This document shows, piece by piece, positions 41,294 through 49,914 of a stretch of 64,000 nt of DNA. Both the position numbers and the translations under genes were made by a program. Each line of letters begins with the position of its first letter. The stretch's first letter is position 1. The notes under the pieces were generated by a model. It was not told where the DNA came from. It made no database searches and saw only the letters and a program-made list of their open reading frames with translations. The stretch comes from Actinocorallia populi (GTDB lineage: Bacteria > Actinomycetota > Actinomycetes > Streptosporangiales > Streptosporangiaceae), in NCBI RefSeq assembly GCF_002995495.1, contig NZ_PVZV01000001.1, positions 124,001 through 188,000 on the forward strand. The letters are read 5' to 3'.

Positions 41294-42700
41294 TCAGCCC
41301 GTGACCGCGAAGAAGCCGTCGGCCACCAGCTCCGGCAGCACCGCCTCGGCGTGCGCCCGCACCGCCTCCTCCTCGTCGCCGGTGAGCTGGGCGATCGCCC
41401 CGAGCAGCGGGTCGAGCGGGAGCGTGCCGTCGCAGACCCCGGCCAGCGCCGCCTCGGTGGTGCCGACGGCGGTCGCGCGGCGCAGCCCTCCCGTCTGGCG
41501 CAGGATGATCCGCTCCGGGTCCTCCGCCCCGGGGCGGCCGACCTGCTCCTGCACCACGCCGTCGGCCAGGCGCAGCAGGGAGAACGGGTGGTCCGCGGCG
41601 GAGATGCCGTCCAGGACGTCCGCCACGTAGGCGCCCACCGGCTGCTCCACCGGGTGGCGCAGCTCCTCGACCCGCACCGAGTCGCCGCCCTCGCGCAACG
41701 TGATCCAGCCGAAGCCGACGCCGGTGACGCGGTGGCGGTCGAAGTAGTCGAGCCACTCCTCGTAGCGGGCGCGATACTCGGGGGTGCCCGCCTCGCAGGA
41801 GTCCCGCAGCCACAGCTCGGCGTACTCCGCGGGGTCCTGGACGTCCCGCTGGACGACCCAGGCGTCGCAACCGGAGATCCAGGAGGCCACCCGCTCCTCC
41901 CAGGGCTCGTCCTCGACCAGCAGCCAGTTGGCCAGCAGCTGGCACCAGCCGCCCTCGGTGAGCCGCGACGGGGCCTGCTCGACCAGCCTGCGGCAGAGCT
42001 CGTCGCCGGGCAGGCCGGACTCCCGGTAGGTGAACCGCCCGTCCGGGGAGATCACGAAGGGCGGGTTGGAGACGATCAGGTCGTACCGCTCGGGCACCGG
42101 CTCGAACAACGAGCCCAGCCGGAGTTCGGCGTCCACCTCGGAGAGGCCGAGACCGAGCCGCGCCAGCTCCAGAGCGCGCGGGTTGGTGTCGGTCGCCACG
42201 ATGCTCCGGGCCCGGTCGGCGGCGAGCAGCGCCTGCACGCCGGAGCCCGTCCCCAGGTCCAGCAAGTTATCCACAGGCTTGTGGATAACCAGCCGCGCCA
42301 GGTTGTAGGAGGCGCCCCCCACCCCGACCACGTGGTCGTGCCGCACCGGCCCGTCCCCCGGCCTGATCTTCAGGTCGGAGACCGCGTACCGGACGGGCCC
42401 GGGGGCCTCCAGCGGCTCGACGTGGAGCAGCGCGCGCAGCTCGTCCCCGGACCGTTCGGCGAGCCCCGCGGCGACCAGGGCGTCCGCCGGAAGCCCGGCC
42501 GCCGGAACCGGCACCTGGAGCCAGAAAAGCCTGGTCAGCAGGGACAGGGGCGATCCGTCACGGGTCGCTCGCAATGCGGGCACGATCTCATCACGGGCCA
42601 GCGCGCCACCGGCCACGGGGCCTAGCGCGTCACGCACTCCGGCCACCGTGTACCCGGCCCGCTCGAAGTGGGAACGAAGGGTCTTCAGCACCCGCACCAT
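41294..42700 (-). CDS. SAM-dependent methyltransferase with N-P-P-F motif
   Basis: The 468-residue protein has an N-terminal about 150-residue helical region, then a class I methyltransferase domain with L-D-L-G-T-G-S-G (about 160-167), an acidic V-A-T-D-T-N-P and the V-S-N-P-P-F-V motif typical of N5-glutamine, adenine-N6 or RNA methyltransferases of the HemK/RsmC type. A C-terminal about 180-residue domain follows. It probably methylates a nucleic acid or protein amide. ATG 42700 is chosen as conserved proteins begin M-V-R-V-L; longer frames overlap the divergent gene. The gene contains a perfect pair of DnaA boxes. Confidence 0.88.
   Translation of the reverse strand: MVRVLKTLRSHFERAGYTVAGVRDALGPVAGGALARDEIVPALRATRDGSPLSLLTRLFWLQVPVPAAGLPADALVAAGLAERSGDELRALLHVEPLEAPGPVRYAVSDLKIRPGDGPVRHDHVVGVGGASYNLARLVIHKPVDNLLDLGTGSGVQALLAADRARSIVATDTNPRALELARLGLGLSEVDAELRLGSLFEPVPERYDLIVSNPPFVISPDGRFTYRESGLPGDELCRRLVEQAPSRLTEGGWCQLLANWLLVEDEPWEERVASWISGCDAWVVQRDVQDPAEYAELWLRDSCEAGTPEYRARYEEWLDYFDRHRVTGVGFGWITLREGGDSVRVEELRHPVEQPVGAYVADVLDGISAADHPFSLLRLADGVVQEQVGRPGAEDPERIILRQTGGLRRATAVGTTEAALAGVCDGTLPLDPLLGAIAQLTGDEEEAVRAHAEAVLPELVADGFFAVTG
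42267..42288. promoter_or_regulatory. Inverted pair of perfect DnaA boxes
   Basis: TTATCCACA (42267-42275), GGCT, TGTGGATAA (42280-42288) are two exact consensus DnaA boxes in opposite orientation inside the methyltransferase gene. In the reading frame they require GTT, CCT and TTG codons that are rare in this genome. Confidence 0.75.
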
Positions 42701-42746
42701 CCTGCCGGAGCGCGCGCGAAGGACGCGCATCGCTACAGTGATCGCC

Positions 42747-43415
42747 GTGAGTCCACGATGGATCCCCCCGCGGCTGCGCTCACCGAAGTTGTGGATAACT
42801 CTGGCCGCGAGCACGCTGGCGGTGGTGCTGGCGCCCACCGGGTGGACCTACGGGACCACCCGGGGACACGTCACCGACCTCTCGAACGCCCGCGCCGCCG
42901 AGACCGCCCTCGTCCTCGGCGCGGGACTGAACCCCGCCGGCGGACCCAGCCCGTTCCTCGCCGGACGGCTCGACCTCGCGATCGAGCTGTACCGGCGCGG
43001 CAAGGTCCGGGCCGTCCTGGTCAGCGGGGACAACAGCCGCACCGGGTACGACGAGCCGACCACCATGCGCGACTACCTGCGCGAACACGGCGTACCCGAG
43101 GACAAGATCGTCCTCGACTACGCCGGGTTCGACACCTGGGACTCCTGTGTCCGCGCCAGGAGGATCTTCGGCGCGGACAGCGCGATCGTGGTGAGCCAGG
43201 ACTTCCATGTGGCCCGCGCGGTCGCGCTGTGCCGACGAGCCGGCCTCGACGCCCAGGGCATCGGCGACCGGCAGCCCCACCTGGGCCCCACCGTCTACGG
43301 CTACCTCCGGGAGGTGCCCGCCACGCTCAAGGCCATGACCGACGTCGTCCTCGACCGGGACCCGAGGTTCCTCGGGCCCCGTGAGGACGGCCTCGACCGC
43401 GCACTGGGCGGGTAG
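42747..43415 (+). CDS. SanA/YdcF-like membrane protein (DUF218)
   Basis: The 222-residue protein has an N-terminal membrane anchor (about 12-30) and a DUF218/SanA domain: A-L-V-L-G-A-G, S-P-F-L-A-G-R-L-D-L-A, V-S-G-D-N and S-Q-D-F-H-V-A-R-A-V, matching SanA-type proteins implicated in cell-envelope barrier and vancomycin exclusion. GTG 42747 is placed 7 bases after a -10-like TACAGT (42734-42739), so a leaderless start is likely. It is divergent from the methyltransferase with a 46-base gap. A third perfect DnaA box overlaps its codons 15-18. Confidence 0.85.
   Translation: MSPRWIPPRLRSPKLWITLAASTLAVVLAPTGWTYGTTRGHVTDLSNARAAETALVLGAGLNPAGGPSPFLAGRLDLAIELYRRGKVRAVLVSGDNSRTGYDEPTTMRDYLREHGVPEDKIVLDYAGFDTWDSCVRARRIFGADSAIVVSQDFHVARAVALCRRAGLDAQGIGDRQPHLGPTVYGYLREVPATLKAMTDVVLDRDPRFLGPREDGLDRALGG
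42790..42798 (-). promoter_or_regulatory. Third perfect DnaA box
   Basis: TGTGGATAA is an exact reverse-complement DnaA box inside the SanA-like gene. In frame it uses TTG, ATA and ACT codons; ATA in particular is very rare in such a GC-rich genome. Confidence 0.65.
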
Positions 43416-43441
43416 ACGCGCCTGGACGGCGGATATGACGA

Positions 43442-43469
43442 AGCCACTGCCCGTCACCGGGCAGTGGCT
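43442..43469. terminator. Bidirectional hairpin between SanA-like and DUF3073 genes
   Basis: A perfect 12-bp stem (AGCCACTGCCCG / CGGGCAGTGGCT) with a TCAC loop lies between the convergent stops at 43415 and 43476. Confidence 0.85.
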
Positions 43470-43475
43470 CGACTA

Positions 43476-43688
43476 TCAGCCCGCAGAGCTATCCCTCGGC
43501 TGGTCGTAGTCCGCGTAGTCCGCGTACTTGTCCAGCAGCTCGTCGTCGTAGGAGTCTTCGACTTCCGTCACCGGACGGGAGGACACTCCCAGCTCGTCCG
43601 AAAGGCGGTCGAGGTCAGTATGGCCGCCGTTGTACTTCAGCTGGCGAGCGACCTTTACCTGCTTGGCCTTGGCTCGGCCTCGCCCCAT
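43476..43688 (-). CDS. DUF3073 family protein
   Basis: The 70-residue protein begins M-G-R-G-R-A-K-A-K-Q-V-K-V-A-R-Q-L-K-Y, a basic N-terminus, and ends in an acidic Asp/Tyr-rich region. This is the actinobacteria-specific DUF3073 family, which is found beside vdh and bldC in Streptomyces. The basic and acidic halves suggest RNA or ribosome contact, but function is unknown. AAGGGGGT lies upstream of the ATG. Confidence 0.93.
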   Translation of the reverse strand: MGRGRAKAKQVKVARQLKYNGGHTDLDRLSDELGVSSRPVTEVEDSYDDELLDKYADYADYDQPRDSSAG

Positions 43689-43779
43689 TGGACTCGACCC
43701 CCTTGATGGTCAGGGCTTCTACTGGCCCTATCGCTACGCTTACGCACACGCGCTGACACGTCTGAGCCATGCGTCAGCT

Positions 43780-43803
43780 ACGGGTACCACCGTACCCGTT
43801 TTA
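43780..43803. promoter_or_regulatory. Inverted repeat upstream of DUF3073
   Basis: ACGGGTAC-CACC-GTACCCGT followed by TTTT on the plus strand is a perfect 8-bp-arm repeat about 92 bases upstream of the DUF3073 start. It may be an operator for the minus-strand gene or a terminator; there is no plus-strand gene ahead of it. Confidence 0.4.
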
Positions 43804-43963
43804 CACCCAGCTCGGTACGTGTCTCCGCGGCGGCGCATCGCTTTACCTTCGCGGAAACCAGTCTAACCGGTGGGGACTACCGCCCTGACCTGCGGAGGAA
43901 CGTTCTAGAGTGATCCTTTGAGGACTCCACGTGATTTCCGTCGGACGGCACCCGAGCGTGCGA

Positions 43964-45019
43964 TCAACGCCAGATGCTCCTAAGGCGTCCGACTTCGGAC
44001 ATTCGGCGCTCCGCCAGCCGGTCGGCCGCCACCGCCGGGGGGACCGCGTCCCGCTCGGCCAGCTCGAAGATCCGCCCGGTGGTGTCGAAGATCCCGGCCG
44101 CCCGCGCCCGGGCCCGCTCCATGGAGAAGCCCTCGATCTCGTCGGCCACCTGGATGACCCCGCCCGCGTTCACCACGTAGTCGGGGGCGTAGAGCACTCC
44201 GCGTTCGGCGAGCACCTTCTCGATGCCCGGATGGGCCAGCTGGTTGTTGGCGCCGCCGCAGACGATCCGCGCCTCCAGCGTGGCGGCGACCTCGTCGGTG
44301 AGGGCGCGGCCCAGCGCGCACGGCGCGTACACGTCCAGCTCCGCGGCGAGCAGGTCGGCGGCGTCCGCCGCGACCGTCGTCATCGGATGGGCGGCCACCA
44401 CCCGGGCGGTCGCCGCGGCGTCCACGTCCCAGATCACCAGCCTGGCGCCGTCCTCGGCGAGCAGGTCGGCCAGCCGACGCCCGACCTTGCCGACGCCCTG
44501 GATGCCGACCAGCCTGCCGCGCAGGGTCGGCTCGCCCCAGACGCGCTCGGCGGCGGCGCGCATGCCCTGGAAGACCCCGAAGGCCGTCAGGACCGAGGAG
44601 TCGCCCGCCCCGCCGGCCGCCTCGGTGCGCCCGGTGACGAAGCGCGACTCGCGGGCCACGTAGTCCATGTCGGGGCTGTAGGTGCCCACATCGCAGGCGG
44701 TGACGTAACGGCCGCCCAGCGACTGCACGAAACGCCCGTAGGCGCGCAGCAGCGCCTCGGACTTGTCGCGGGAGGGGTCTCCGAGGATGACGGCCTTGCC
44801 GCCGCCGTGGTCGAGCCCCGCCATGGCGTTCTTGTAGGTCATGCCGCGGGAGAGTTCGAGCACGTCGGCCAGTGCCTCTTCCTCAGAGGCGTAGGGATAG
44901 AAACGGGTTCCCCCCAGCGCCGGGCCGAGCGCCGTCGAGTGGATCGCGATGATCGCGCGCAGGCCGCTCGCCTTGTCCTCGCAGAAGACGACCTGTTCGT
45001 GCCCCTGAAAAACGGTCAC
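43964..45019 (-). CDS. vdh: Valine/leucine dehydrogenase
   Basis: The 351-residue protein is a Glu/Leu/Phe/Val dehydrogenase. The catalytic Lys segment is [16 protein letters not shown] (about 60-75), the Rossmann motif is G-I-Q-G-V-G-K-V-G (about 173-181), followed by the I-W-D-V-D acidic end. It deaminates branched-chain amino acids to 2-oxo acids with NAD+. A -10-like TAGGCT lies 6 bases before the GTG start at 45019, so the message is probably leaderless. It lies between DUF3073 and the divergent conserved gene that precedes bldC. Confidence 0.95.
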   Translation of the reverse strand: MTVFQGHEQVVFCEDKASGLRAIIAIHSTALGPALGGTRFYPYASEEEALADVLELSRGMTYKNAMAGLDHGGGKAVILGDPSRDKSEALLRAYGRFVQSLGGRYVTACDVGTYSPDMDYVARESRFVTGRTEAAGGAGDSSVLTAFGVFQGMRAAAERVWGEPTLRGRLVGIQGVGKVGRRLADLLAEDGARLVIWDVDAAATARVVAAHPMTTVAADAADLLAAELDVYAPCALGRALTDEVAATLEARIVCGGANNQLAHPGIEKVLAERGVLYAPDYVVNAGGVIQVADEIEGFSMERARARAAGIFDTTGRIFELAERDAVPPAVAADRLAERRMSEVGRLRSIWR

Positions 45020-45143
45020 AGAGCCAGCCTAAGACCGTCCGGGGACTCCCTGGGCCATGATTCGGCCCCGAGTCCCCACCGGGAATTACAACGAGAGGAT
45101 TTCGGGGCGCGTCCGCACGGTGTGTGCGTGTCACCATGCGGTC

Positions 45144-45920
45144 GTGCTCCCGTACACCGCTTACCTGAGGGTCTACGAACCGCTCGAGGCGTTCCCCGAG
45201 CCGGAGCGCTCCCGGTGGGAGGCCCGTCCGGGGGACTCCGAGAGCGCCGGGCGCCTGGAGCACGCGGGGCATGCGGATCCGGGGCGGCCGGGGCCGCTCC
45301 CGCCCGCGGGCGGGGCGGAGATGCGCAGACCACCCGTGTACGACAGCCAAAGCGCTTATGTGCGGCATTTCTCCGGCGAGGTATATATCTGCCCCTGGCG
45401 GCGCCGTCTGCGCTCCTGGGAGGCTTTCAGCGCCGTACGCGGGGCGTCTCTCGTCCCGGAGGCACCGGCCGACCCGCACATCCGCGAGAGCAACTGGCAT
45501 GTGCCGTTCCCCTGGTTCGTCCCCTTCGTACGCGAGGAGCGCACGCTCGAACTCGGCGGGACCGGCGCCTCCCCGCGCCGCTCCCTGACCTACCTGACCA
45601 CGATGGCGCGGGCCCGCCGGCGCCTCACCCGGGCGGCCGTCGCCGGCGAGCGCGCCATGACGGACGTGTCGCCCTTCGGGGACGCCCAGAGCCTCCAGGA
45701 GGAGCTCTCGGCCTTCCATCCGCGGTCCCTGGTGGAGCTGGACTACGGCGGGCTGGTGCATCTGGTGGACGACGACACGCTGAACGCGGACGACTCCGTC
45801 GGCGAGTGCGCGGTGGCGCTGGTGGCGCTGGAGCGGGACGAGCTCGAACTGGCCGTGGCGATGCAGTTGCGACTCAGGACGCGTTGGCGGGCGATCCGGT
45901 CACTCCAGAGCGCCAACTGA
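45144..45920 (+). CDS. Conserved hypothetical protein (upstream of bldC)
   Basis: From GTG 45144 the protein has 258 residues and opens with L-P-Y-T-A-Y-L-R-V-Y-E-P-L, the start seen in the conserved gene between vdh and bldC of Streptomyces. It contains the R-H-F-S-G-E-V-Y-I-C-P-W-R and N-W-H-V-P-F-P-W-F segments and an Arg-rich middle; no signal peptide or membrane helix is seen. The function is unknown. Longer in-frame starts (45057) extend into the vdh promoter region and are disfavoured. Confidence 0.85.
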   Translation: MLPYTAYLRVYEPLEAFPEPERSRWEARPGDSESAGRLEHAGHADPGRPGPLPPAGGAEMRRPPVYDSQSAYVRHFSGEVYICPWRRRLRSWEAFSAVRGASLVPEAPADPHIRESNWHVPFPWFVPFVREERTLELGGTGASPRRSLTYLTTMARARRRLTRAAVAGERAMTDVSPFGDAQSLQEELSAFHPRSLVELDYGGLVHLVDDDTLNADDSVGECAVALVALERDELELAVAMQLRLRTRWRAIRSLQSAN

Positions 45921-46246
45921 CATTCAGCAAAGAGCCAGCAAAAACCCCTGCTCACAGCCCTGCGTGACGGTTTGCCTAGATCTGGCTAGGACAAACTCCC
46001 GCAGAAAGTTCTCGATTCTCCCCGCCATGCCACCATACGTGTCGCTAGAATCACGCAGCGTAACCCAGTCATCACGAACACGCAGATTTGAGCCAGGGAC
46101 TTGCTTACTGCGCTGAGTGATGGCAAGGTTACACCTTGTGATGTCATAGCGGCTCGTTCCGGGCCATAAGAGACATCGGCGAACCGCGCGAAAAAGAAGA
46201 TCGCAGGATCGGCTGTCAGACGGTCCACGGAGGAGAGGCCGCAAAG
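45921..46246 (+). promoter_or_regulatory. Long upstream region of bldC
   Basis: These 326 bases precede bldC and contain no gene. They are AT-richer than their surroundings. A perfect palindrome CAAGGT-TAC-ACCTTG lies at 46124-46138, about 110 bases before the start, with a weak -35-like TTGCTT at 46101. The region probably holds the bldC promoter(s) and regulatory sites. Confidence 0.5.
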
Positions 46247-46450
46247 ATGTCAGCACGTACACCCGAGGCAGAGCCCTTGCTGACCCCGGCGGAGGTGGCG
46301 ACGATGTTCCGCGTCGACCCCAAGACCGTCACGCGTTGGGCGAAGGCCGGAAAGCTCACGTCCATCCGGACGCTGGGCGGCCACCGGCGCTACCGCGAGG
46401 CCGAGGTCCGCGCGCTGCTCGCGGGCATCCCGCAGCAGCGGTCGGAGTAG
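46247..46450 (+). CDS. bldC: Developmental transcription factor BldC
   Basis: The 67-residue protein matches BldC: a MerR-like winged helix-turn-helix alone (L-T-P-A-E-V-A-T-M-F-R-V-D-P-K-T-V-T-R-W-A through L-G-G-H-R-R-Y-R-E). In Streptomyces BldC represses entry into sporulation by binding cooperatively along direct repeats. GGAGAGG precedes the ATG. Neighbouring vdh, DUF3073 and the conserved hypothetical gene support orthology. Confidence 0.96.
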   Translation: MSARTPEAEPLLTPAEVATMFRVDPKTVTRWAKAGKLTSIRTLGGHRRYREAEVRALLAGIPQQRSE

Positions 46451-46486
46451 GGCCTCCGGGCGGAGAGACAACCGCAAAGGGCTCAA

Positions 46487-46525
46487 TGAGCCGTCGAGTC
46501 GCCTATCGGGGGCCTCGACGGCTCA
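46487..46525. terminator. Hairpin terminator between bldC and TetR genes
   Basis: A perfect 12-bp stem (TGAGCCGTCGAG / CTCGACGGCTCA) with a 15-base loop is followed by GCTTTG on the plus strand. It lies between the convergent stops at 46450 and 46562. Confidence 0.82.
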
Positions 46526-46561
46526 GCTTTGTCGGGCCGGCCTCTCAGCCGGGCGCCTCCC

Positions 46562-47257
46562 TCAGGAGGCCCCCAGGGTCCGGGAGGCCACCCCGATCTC
46601 CTCGTGGACCAGCCTGTCGTAGGCCTCCCGCAACTGCGGGTCGTGCCTGGTGGCGTTGCGCACCAGCAGGATGTGCTGCTCGACCAGCAGGGACTGCAGC
46701 TCCTCCCGGGGCAGGTCCCGGTGCTGCAGCCAGTCGAGCGCCGACGTCTCCACCAGCGACATCCAGCCGCGCAGGGTGACGCGCAGCACCGGGCCGGGAG
46801 AGGCGATGGCGAACTCGCGCAGGATCCGGTCGAGCAGCAGCACGCGGGTGCTCTCGACGATCTCGCTCACCTCGCCCGACGCCGACGCCGGGCCGCCCCG
46901 CAACATCGCCAGATAACCGGCGGCGTGTTCTTCCACGAAGTCGAAATACCGGTCCAGGGCCGCGGCCAGCCGTTCCAGCGGGGTGCCGTCGCCGGTGGTC
47001 GAGAGCAGTTCGCTGAGCCGGCCGGCCGCGCTGCGCAGCGCGGCCAGGTAGAGCTCCTGCTTGCCGCCGAAGTAGTGGTAGACCAGCGCGCGCGACGCCC
47101 CCGCCGTGGCGGCCACGTCATCGATGGAGATCTCCTCCGGGGCCCTGCGGCTGAAGAGTTCGAGCGCGGCCTCGATCAGCTCGTCACGCCGCTCGTCGAC
47201 GCTGAGTCTTCTTCTGCCGCGCCTGCCGGTGGTCCCTGCGGGCGCACGATCGTCCAT
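46562..47257 (-). CDS. TetR-family transcriptional regulator
   Basis: From ATG 47257 the protein has 231 residues. A TetR helix-turn-helix is seen at about 18-65 with I-S-I-D-D-V-A-A-T-A-G-A-S-R-A-L-V-Y-H-Y-F-G. The C-terminal domain resembles those of regulators of lipid or acyl-CoA metabolism, but ligand is unknown. It is divergent from a LacI gene, and the space between contains a long inverted repeat (47302-47348). An upstream ATG at 47302 would extend the protein by 15 residues and overlap that repeat, so 47257 is preferred. Confidence 0.87.
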   Translation of the reverse strand: MDDRAPAGTTGRRGRRRLSVDERRDELIEAALELFSRRAPEEISIDDVAATAGASRALVYHYFGGKQELYLAALRSAAGRLSELLSTTGDGTPLERLAAALDRYFDFVEEHAAGYLAMLRGGPASASGEVSEIVESTRVLLLDRILREFAIASPGPVLRVTLRGWMSLVETSALDWLQHRDLPREELQSLLVEQHILLVRNATRHDPQLREAYDRLVHEEIGVASRTLGAS

Positions 47258-47301
47258 CAGCGAAGCGTATCCGAGGAAACCGGCCGGTGGCCGCCCGGTC
47301 A

Positions 47302-47348
47302 TGTTCGTGACGGACGTGCTACCGCCAGGTCACGAACAGATGTCCCGG
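47302..47348. promoter_or_regulatory. Inverted repeat between tetR and lacI genes
   Basis: TGTTCGTGAC (47302-47311) and GTCACGAACA (47339-47348) are exact complements 27 bases apart. They lie 45 to 91 bases upstream of the tetR start. The wide spacing suggests two half-sites or a pair of dimer sites for the TetR protein. Confidence 0.55.
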
Positions 47349-47511
47349 CGGCCTTCCCCTATTTCGGCCCTTCTATCACGACCAAATAAACACGACCGTT
47401 ACTCGCGGTTACGAAGCCGTTTGGCGTTATCGGGGGGCATCATGGCATCTTCTTCCTGAGAAGTGACCAAGATATTGCGGCAGGCCTGTTCTTCCCCCCG
47501 ACAGGAGAGCC

Positions 47512-48555
47512 ATGTCAGCTGACGAAAGCGCCCCGCGGCTCGACGCGGTGCCCCGGCAGTCCGCGAGCAAGCCCACGATCCGCAACGTCGCGGAGCGTGC
47601 CGGGGTCTCCAAGTCCCTGGTCTCCCTGGTCATGCGGGGTTCGCCGCATGTGAGCGAACGCCGCAGACAGGCGGTGCTGAAAGCCGCGCGGGAGCTCGGC
47701 TACCGGCCCAACGCCGTGGCGCGCAGCCTCGTCGAGGGGCGCACCCGGCTCATCGGCGCGCTCGTGGCCGACCTGCACAACCCCTTCTTCGCCGAGTTCC
47801 TCGACGGGCTCCAGGAGAGCCTGCACGGCGAGGGGCTGCGGATGCTGGTCGGCTCCGGCCGCTGGGACCCCCTCTTCGAGGCCGAGGCCGTCGAGGCCTT
47901 CCTGGAGATGCGGGTCGACGGCCTGGTGCTGCTGAGCGTGGTCCCCGACTCGCTGCGCGAGGCCGCCTCCAGCGTGCCCGTCGTGCTGGTCGGCGAGCGG
48001 GACGTCGAGGGCGTCGACATCGTGGTCGACGACGACGAGCTGGGCGCCAGCCTGGCGGTGGACCACCTGGTGGCGCACGGGCACCGGCGGATCGCCCACA
48101 TCGAGGGCTCCCCGTCCGCGACCGCGCGCTACCGCAGGGCCGGCTACGAGGCGGCGATGGCCCGGCACGGGCTGGCCGACCAGGTCGTCGTGGAGCCGGG
48201 CGACTTCACCGAGGACGGCGGGTACCGCGCCGCGCGGGCGCTGCTCACCCGCGGTGTGCGGCCGACCGCCATCTTCGCGCCCAACGACCTGGTGGCCACC
48301 GGCGCGCTGTCGGCGACCGACGAGCTCGGCCTGCGGGTGCCGCAGGACGTCTCGATCATCGGCTACGACAACACCCACCTGGCGGCGATCCGGCACATCT
48401 CGCTGACCAGCGTCGACCAGCCGCGCCGGGACATGGGGCGGGTCGCCGCCTCGTTGTTGTGCTCCCGGATCGAGGACCCCTCCCGGGAGGTGCGCCAGGA
48501 GCTGGTGCTGCCGCATCTGGTGGTGCGTGCCACGACCGGACCGGTGGGCGGCTGA
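47512..48555 (+). CDS. LacI-family transcriptional regulator
   Basis: The 347-residue protein has a LacI DNA-binding domain (about 19-75) with T-I-R-N-V-A-E-R-A-G-V-S-K-S-L-V-S-L-V and the hinge G-Y-R-P-N-A-V-A-R-S-L, then a periplasmic-binding-protein-like sugar domain (I-G-A-L-V-A-D-L-H-N-P-F-F). It should regulate carbohydrate uptake or metabolism, but no sugar genes are adjacent, so targets are distant. GAGAGCC precedes the ATG. Confidence 0.93.
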   Translation: MSADESAPRLDAVPRQSASKPTIRNVAERAGVSKSLVSLVMRGSPHVSERRRQAVLKAARELGYRPNAVARSLVEGRTRLIGALVADLHNPFFAEFLDGLQESLHGEGLRMLVGSGRWDPLFEAEAVEAFLEMRVDGLVLLSVVPDSLREAASSVPVVLVGERDVEGVDIVVDDDELGASLAVDHLVAHGHRRIAHIEGSPSATARYRRAGYEAAMARHGLADQVVVEPGDFTEDGGYRAARALLTRGVRPTAIFAPNDLVATGALSATDELGLRVPQDVSIIGYDNTHLAAIRHISLTSVDQPRRDMGRVAASLLCSRIEDPSREVRQELVLPHLVVRATTGPVGG

Positions 48556-48723
48556 ACGACACCCCCGCCATGGGGAGATCTTTCCCCCCGAACGGGTAAG
48601 GCGGGTTCCAAGATTCCGCCGAACCGCTGACCCGGCACGCCCCGCGGCCCTTGGATGGTGACCGGCGACGCCGGCGGAGCCGAGGGCGCCGCCGGTCGGA
48701 GAGTGCCACCGAGGGGGACGATC

Positions 48724-48966
48724 GTGCGGGATCCGGAACTGGTGTCGTGCGCCCAGCGCGCGGCGAGCGAGCTGGAACGCGCCTGGCAGCGGTGGCGGCA
48801 GGCGCGGGGCCTGACCGAGTCCGCGCCCGCCGCGGAGTCGGTGGCCAGTTATGTGGCGCATTCGCTGGACCACCCGTGGGGGCGTCCCCGGGTGGTGCTC
48901 GGGCTCGACGCCGAGGAGGCCCGCGCACTCGCCGCGCTGCTGGGCCGCGAGGACGCCGCCCGCTGA
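48724..48966 (+). CDS. Small conserved hypothetical protein
   Basis: From GTG 48724, with GAGGGGGAC upstream, the protein has 80 residues: V-R-D-P-E-L-V-S-C-A-Q-R-A-A-S-E-L-E-R-A-W, a Trp-rich W-Q-R-W-R, and L-D-A-E-E-A-R-A-L-A-A-L-L near the end. It is helical, with no membrane segment. I do not recognise a named family. It lies just upstream of the amidase gene. Confidence 0.7.
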   Translation: MRDPELVSCAQRAASELERAWQRWRQARGLTESAPAAESVASYVAHSLDHPWGRPRVVLGLDAEEARALAALLGREDAAR

Positions 48967-49051
48967 TCCGAGATCATCCCGGGAGCCGGCCGCACCGGGT
49001 TTTCGCCATAGACTGGGTCGGTTGGTAACAGACCGATCACAGGAGCTGATC

Positions 49052-49879
49052 TTGGCGAACGGACGCAAGGCCCTCGCACTGGCACTCGGCTCGGTCGCCG
49101 TGGCCAGCGTCGGGCTGGTCTCGTGCGGCGGGTCCGAGACGCCGACCGCCGAGCCGCCCACCGCCGGTCCGAACGGCGAGCGGTCCCCCAACGGCGCGGG
49201 CGGCTCGGAGTCGCACCGGCAGTCCGCGGCCTCCCTCAAGGGCAAGACGATCGTGCTCGACCCCGGCCACAACGGCGGCCCGGTCAAGGGCCACCAGGTG
49301 TTCGTCGGCAACGGCTACAAGGCCTGCGACACCAGCGGCACCTCGACCGACGCCGGCTACTCCGAACACGCCTTCGCCTGGGACACCTCCCAGCGCCTGC
49401 AGAAGGCGCTGCGGGCCCAGGGCGCCAAGGTCGTGCTGACCCGCCCGAACGACACGGGCTCGGGACCGTGCGTCGACGAACGGGCCGAGATCGGCAACGA
49501 GAACAAGGCCGACGCGGTGATCTCCATCCACGCCGACGGCGCCGCCGCGAGCGGCCGCGGCTTCCACGTGATCAAGCCCAAGCCGGTCAAGGGCCTCAAC
49601 GAGGAGATCGCCGCCCCGTCCAGCAGGCTGGGGGACGCCGTGCGCGACGCCTACCGGTCCGGCACCGGCATGCCGTACGCGAACTACATCGGCACCGACG
49701 GCATCACCGTCCGGGACGACCTGGGCGGCCTCAACATGTCCAAGGTGCCGAAGATCTTCATCGAGACCGGCAACATGCGCAACAAGACCGACGCCGCCAA
49801 GCTGAGCGACGCCGGCTTCCGCCAGCGGATGGCCGTGTCGATGGCCGCGGGGCTCACCCGCTACCTGACCGGCGGGTGA
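49052..49879 (+). CDS. Lipoprotein N-acetylmuramoyl-L-alanine amidase
   Basis: The 275-residue protein from TTG 49052 (AGGAGC at 6 bases) has a lipoprotein signal peptide with lipobox L-V-S-C (about residue 23-26), a Ser/Gly/Pro/Glu-rich linker and an Amidase_3 domain (about 65-270). Zinc ligands are the His in D-P-G-H-N-G-G, the Glu in Y-S-E-H and the His in S-I-H-A-D-G; the catalytic Glu is in F-I-E-T-G-N. It would cleave the bond between N-acetylmuramic acid and L-Ala in peptidoglycan, tethered to the membrane surface. It is convergent with purM. Confidence 0.93.
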   Translation: MANGRKALALALGSVAVASVGLVSCGGSETPTAEPPTAGPNGERSPNGAGGSESHRQSAASLKGKTIVLDPGHNGGPVKGHQVFVGNGYKACDTSGTSTDAGYSEHAFAWDTSQRLQKALRAQGAKVVLTRPNDTGSGPCVDERAEIGNENKADAVISIHADGAAASGRGFHVIKPKPVKGLNEEIAAPSSRLGDAVRDAYRSGTGMPYANYIGTDGITVRDDLGGLNMSKVPKIFIETGNMRNKTDAAKLSDAGFRQRMAVSMAAGLTRYLTGG

Positions 49880-49880
49880 T

Positions 49881-49911
49881 CCGCCCGGGGGCCGGGAGAC
49901 GGCCCCGGCGG
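49881..49911. terminator. Hairpin between amidase and purM
   Basis: A GC stem of CCGCC(C)GGGG(G)CCG with CGGCCCCGGCGG has 12 pairs with two bulges and a GGAGA loop between the convergent stops. Confidence 0.7.
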
Positions 49912-49914
49912 GTT

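Noticed and set aside
41294-42700. Methyltransferase as part of a restriction-modification or defence system
   Set aside because: No restriction enzyme or specificity subunit is nearby; the N-P-P-F domain order fits a housekeeping methyltransferase.
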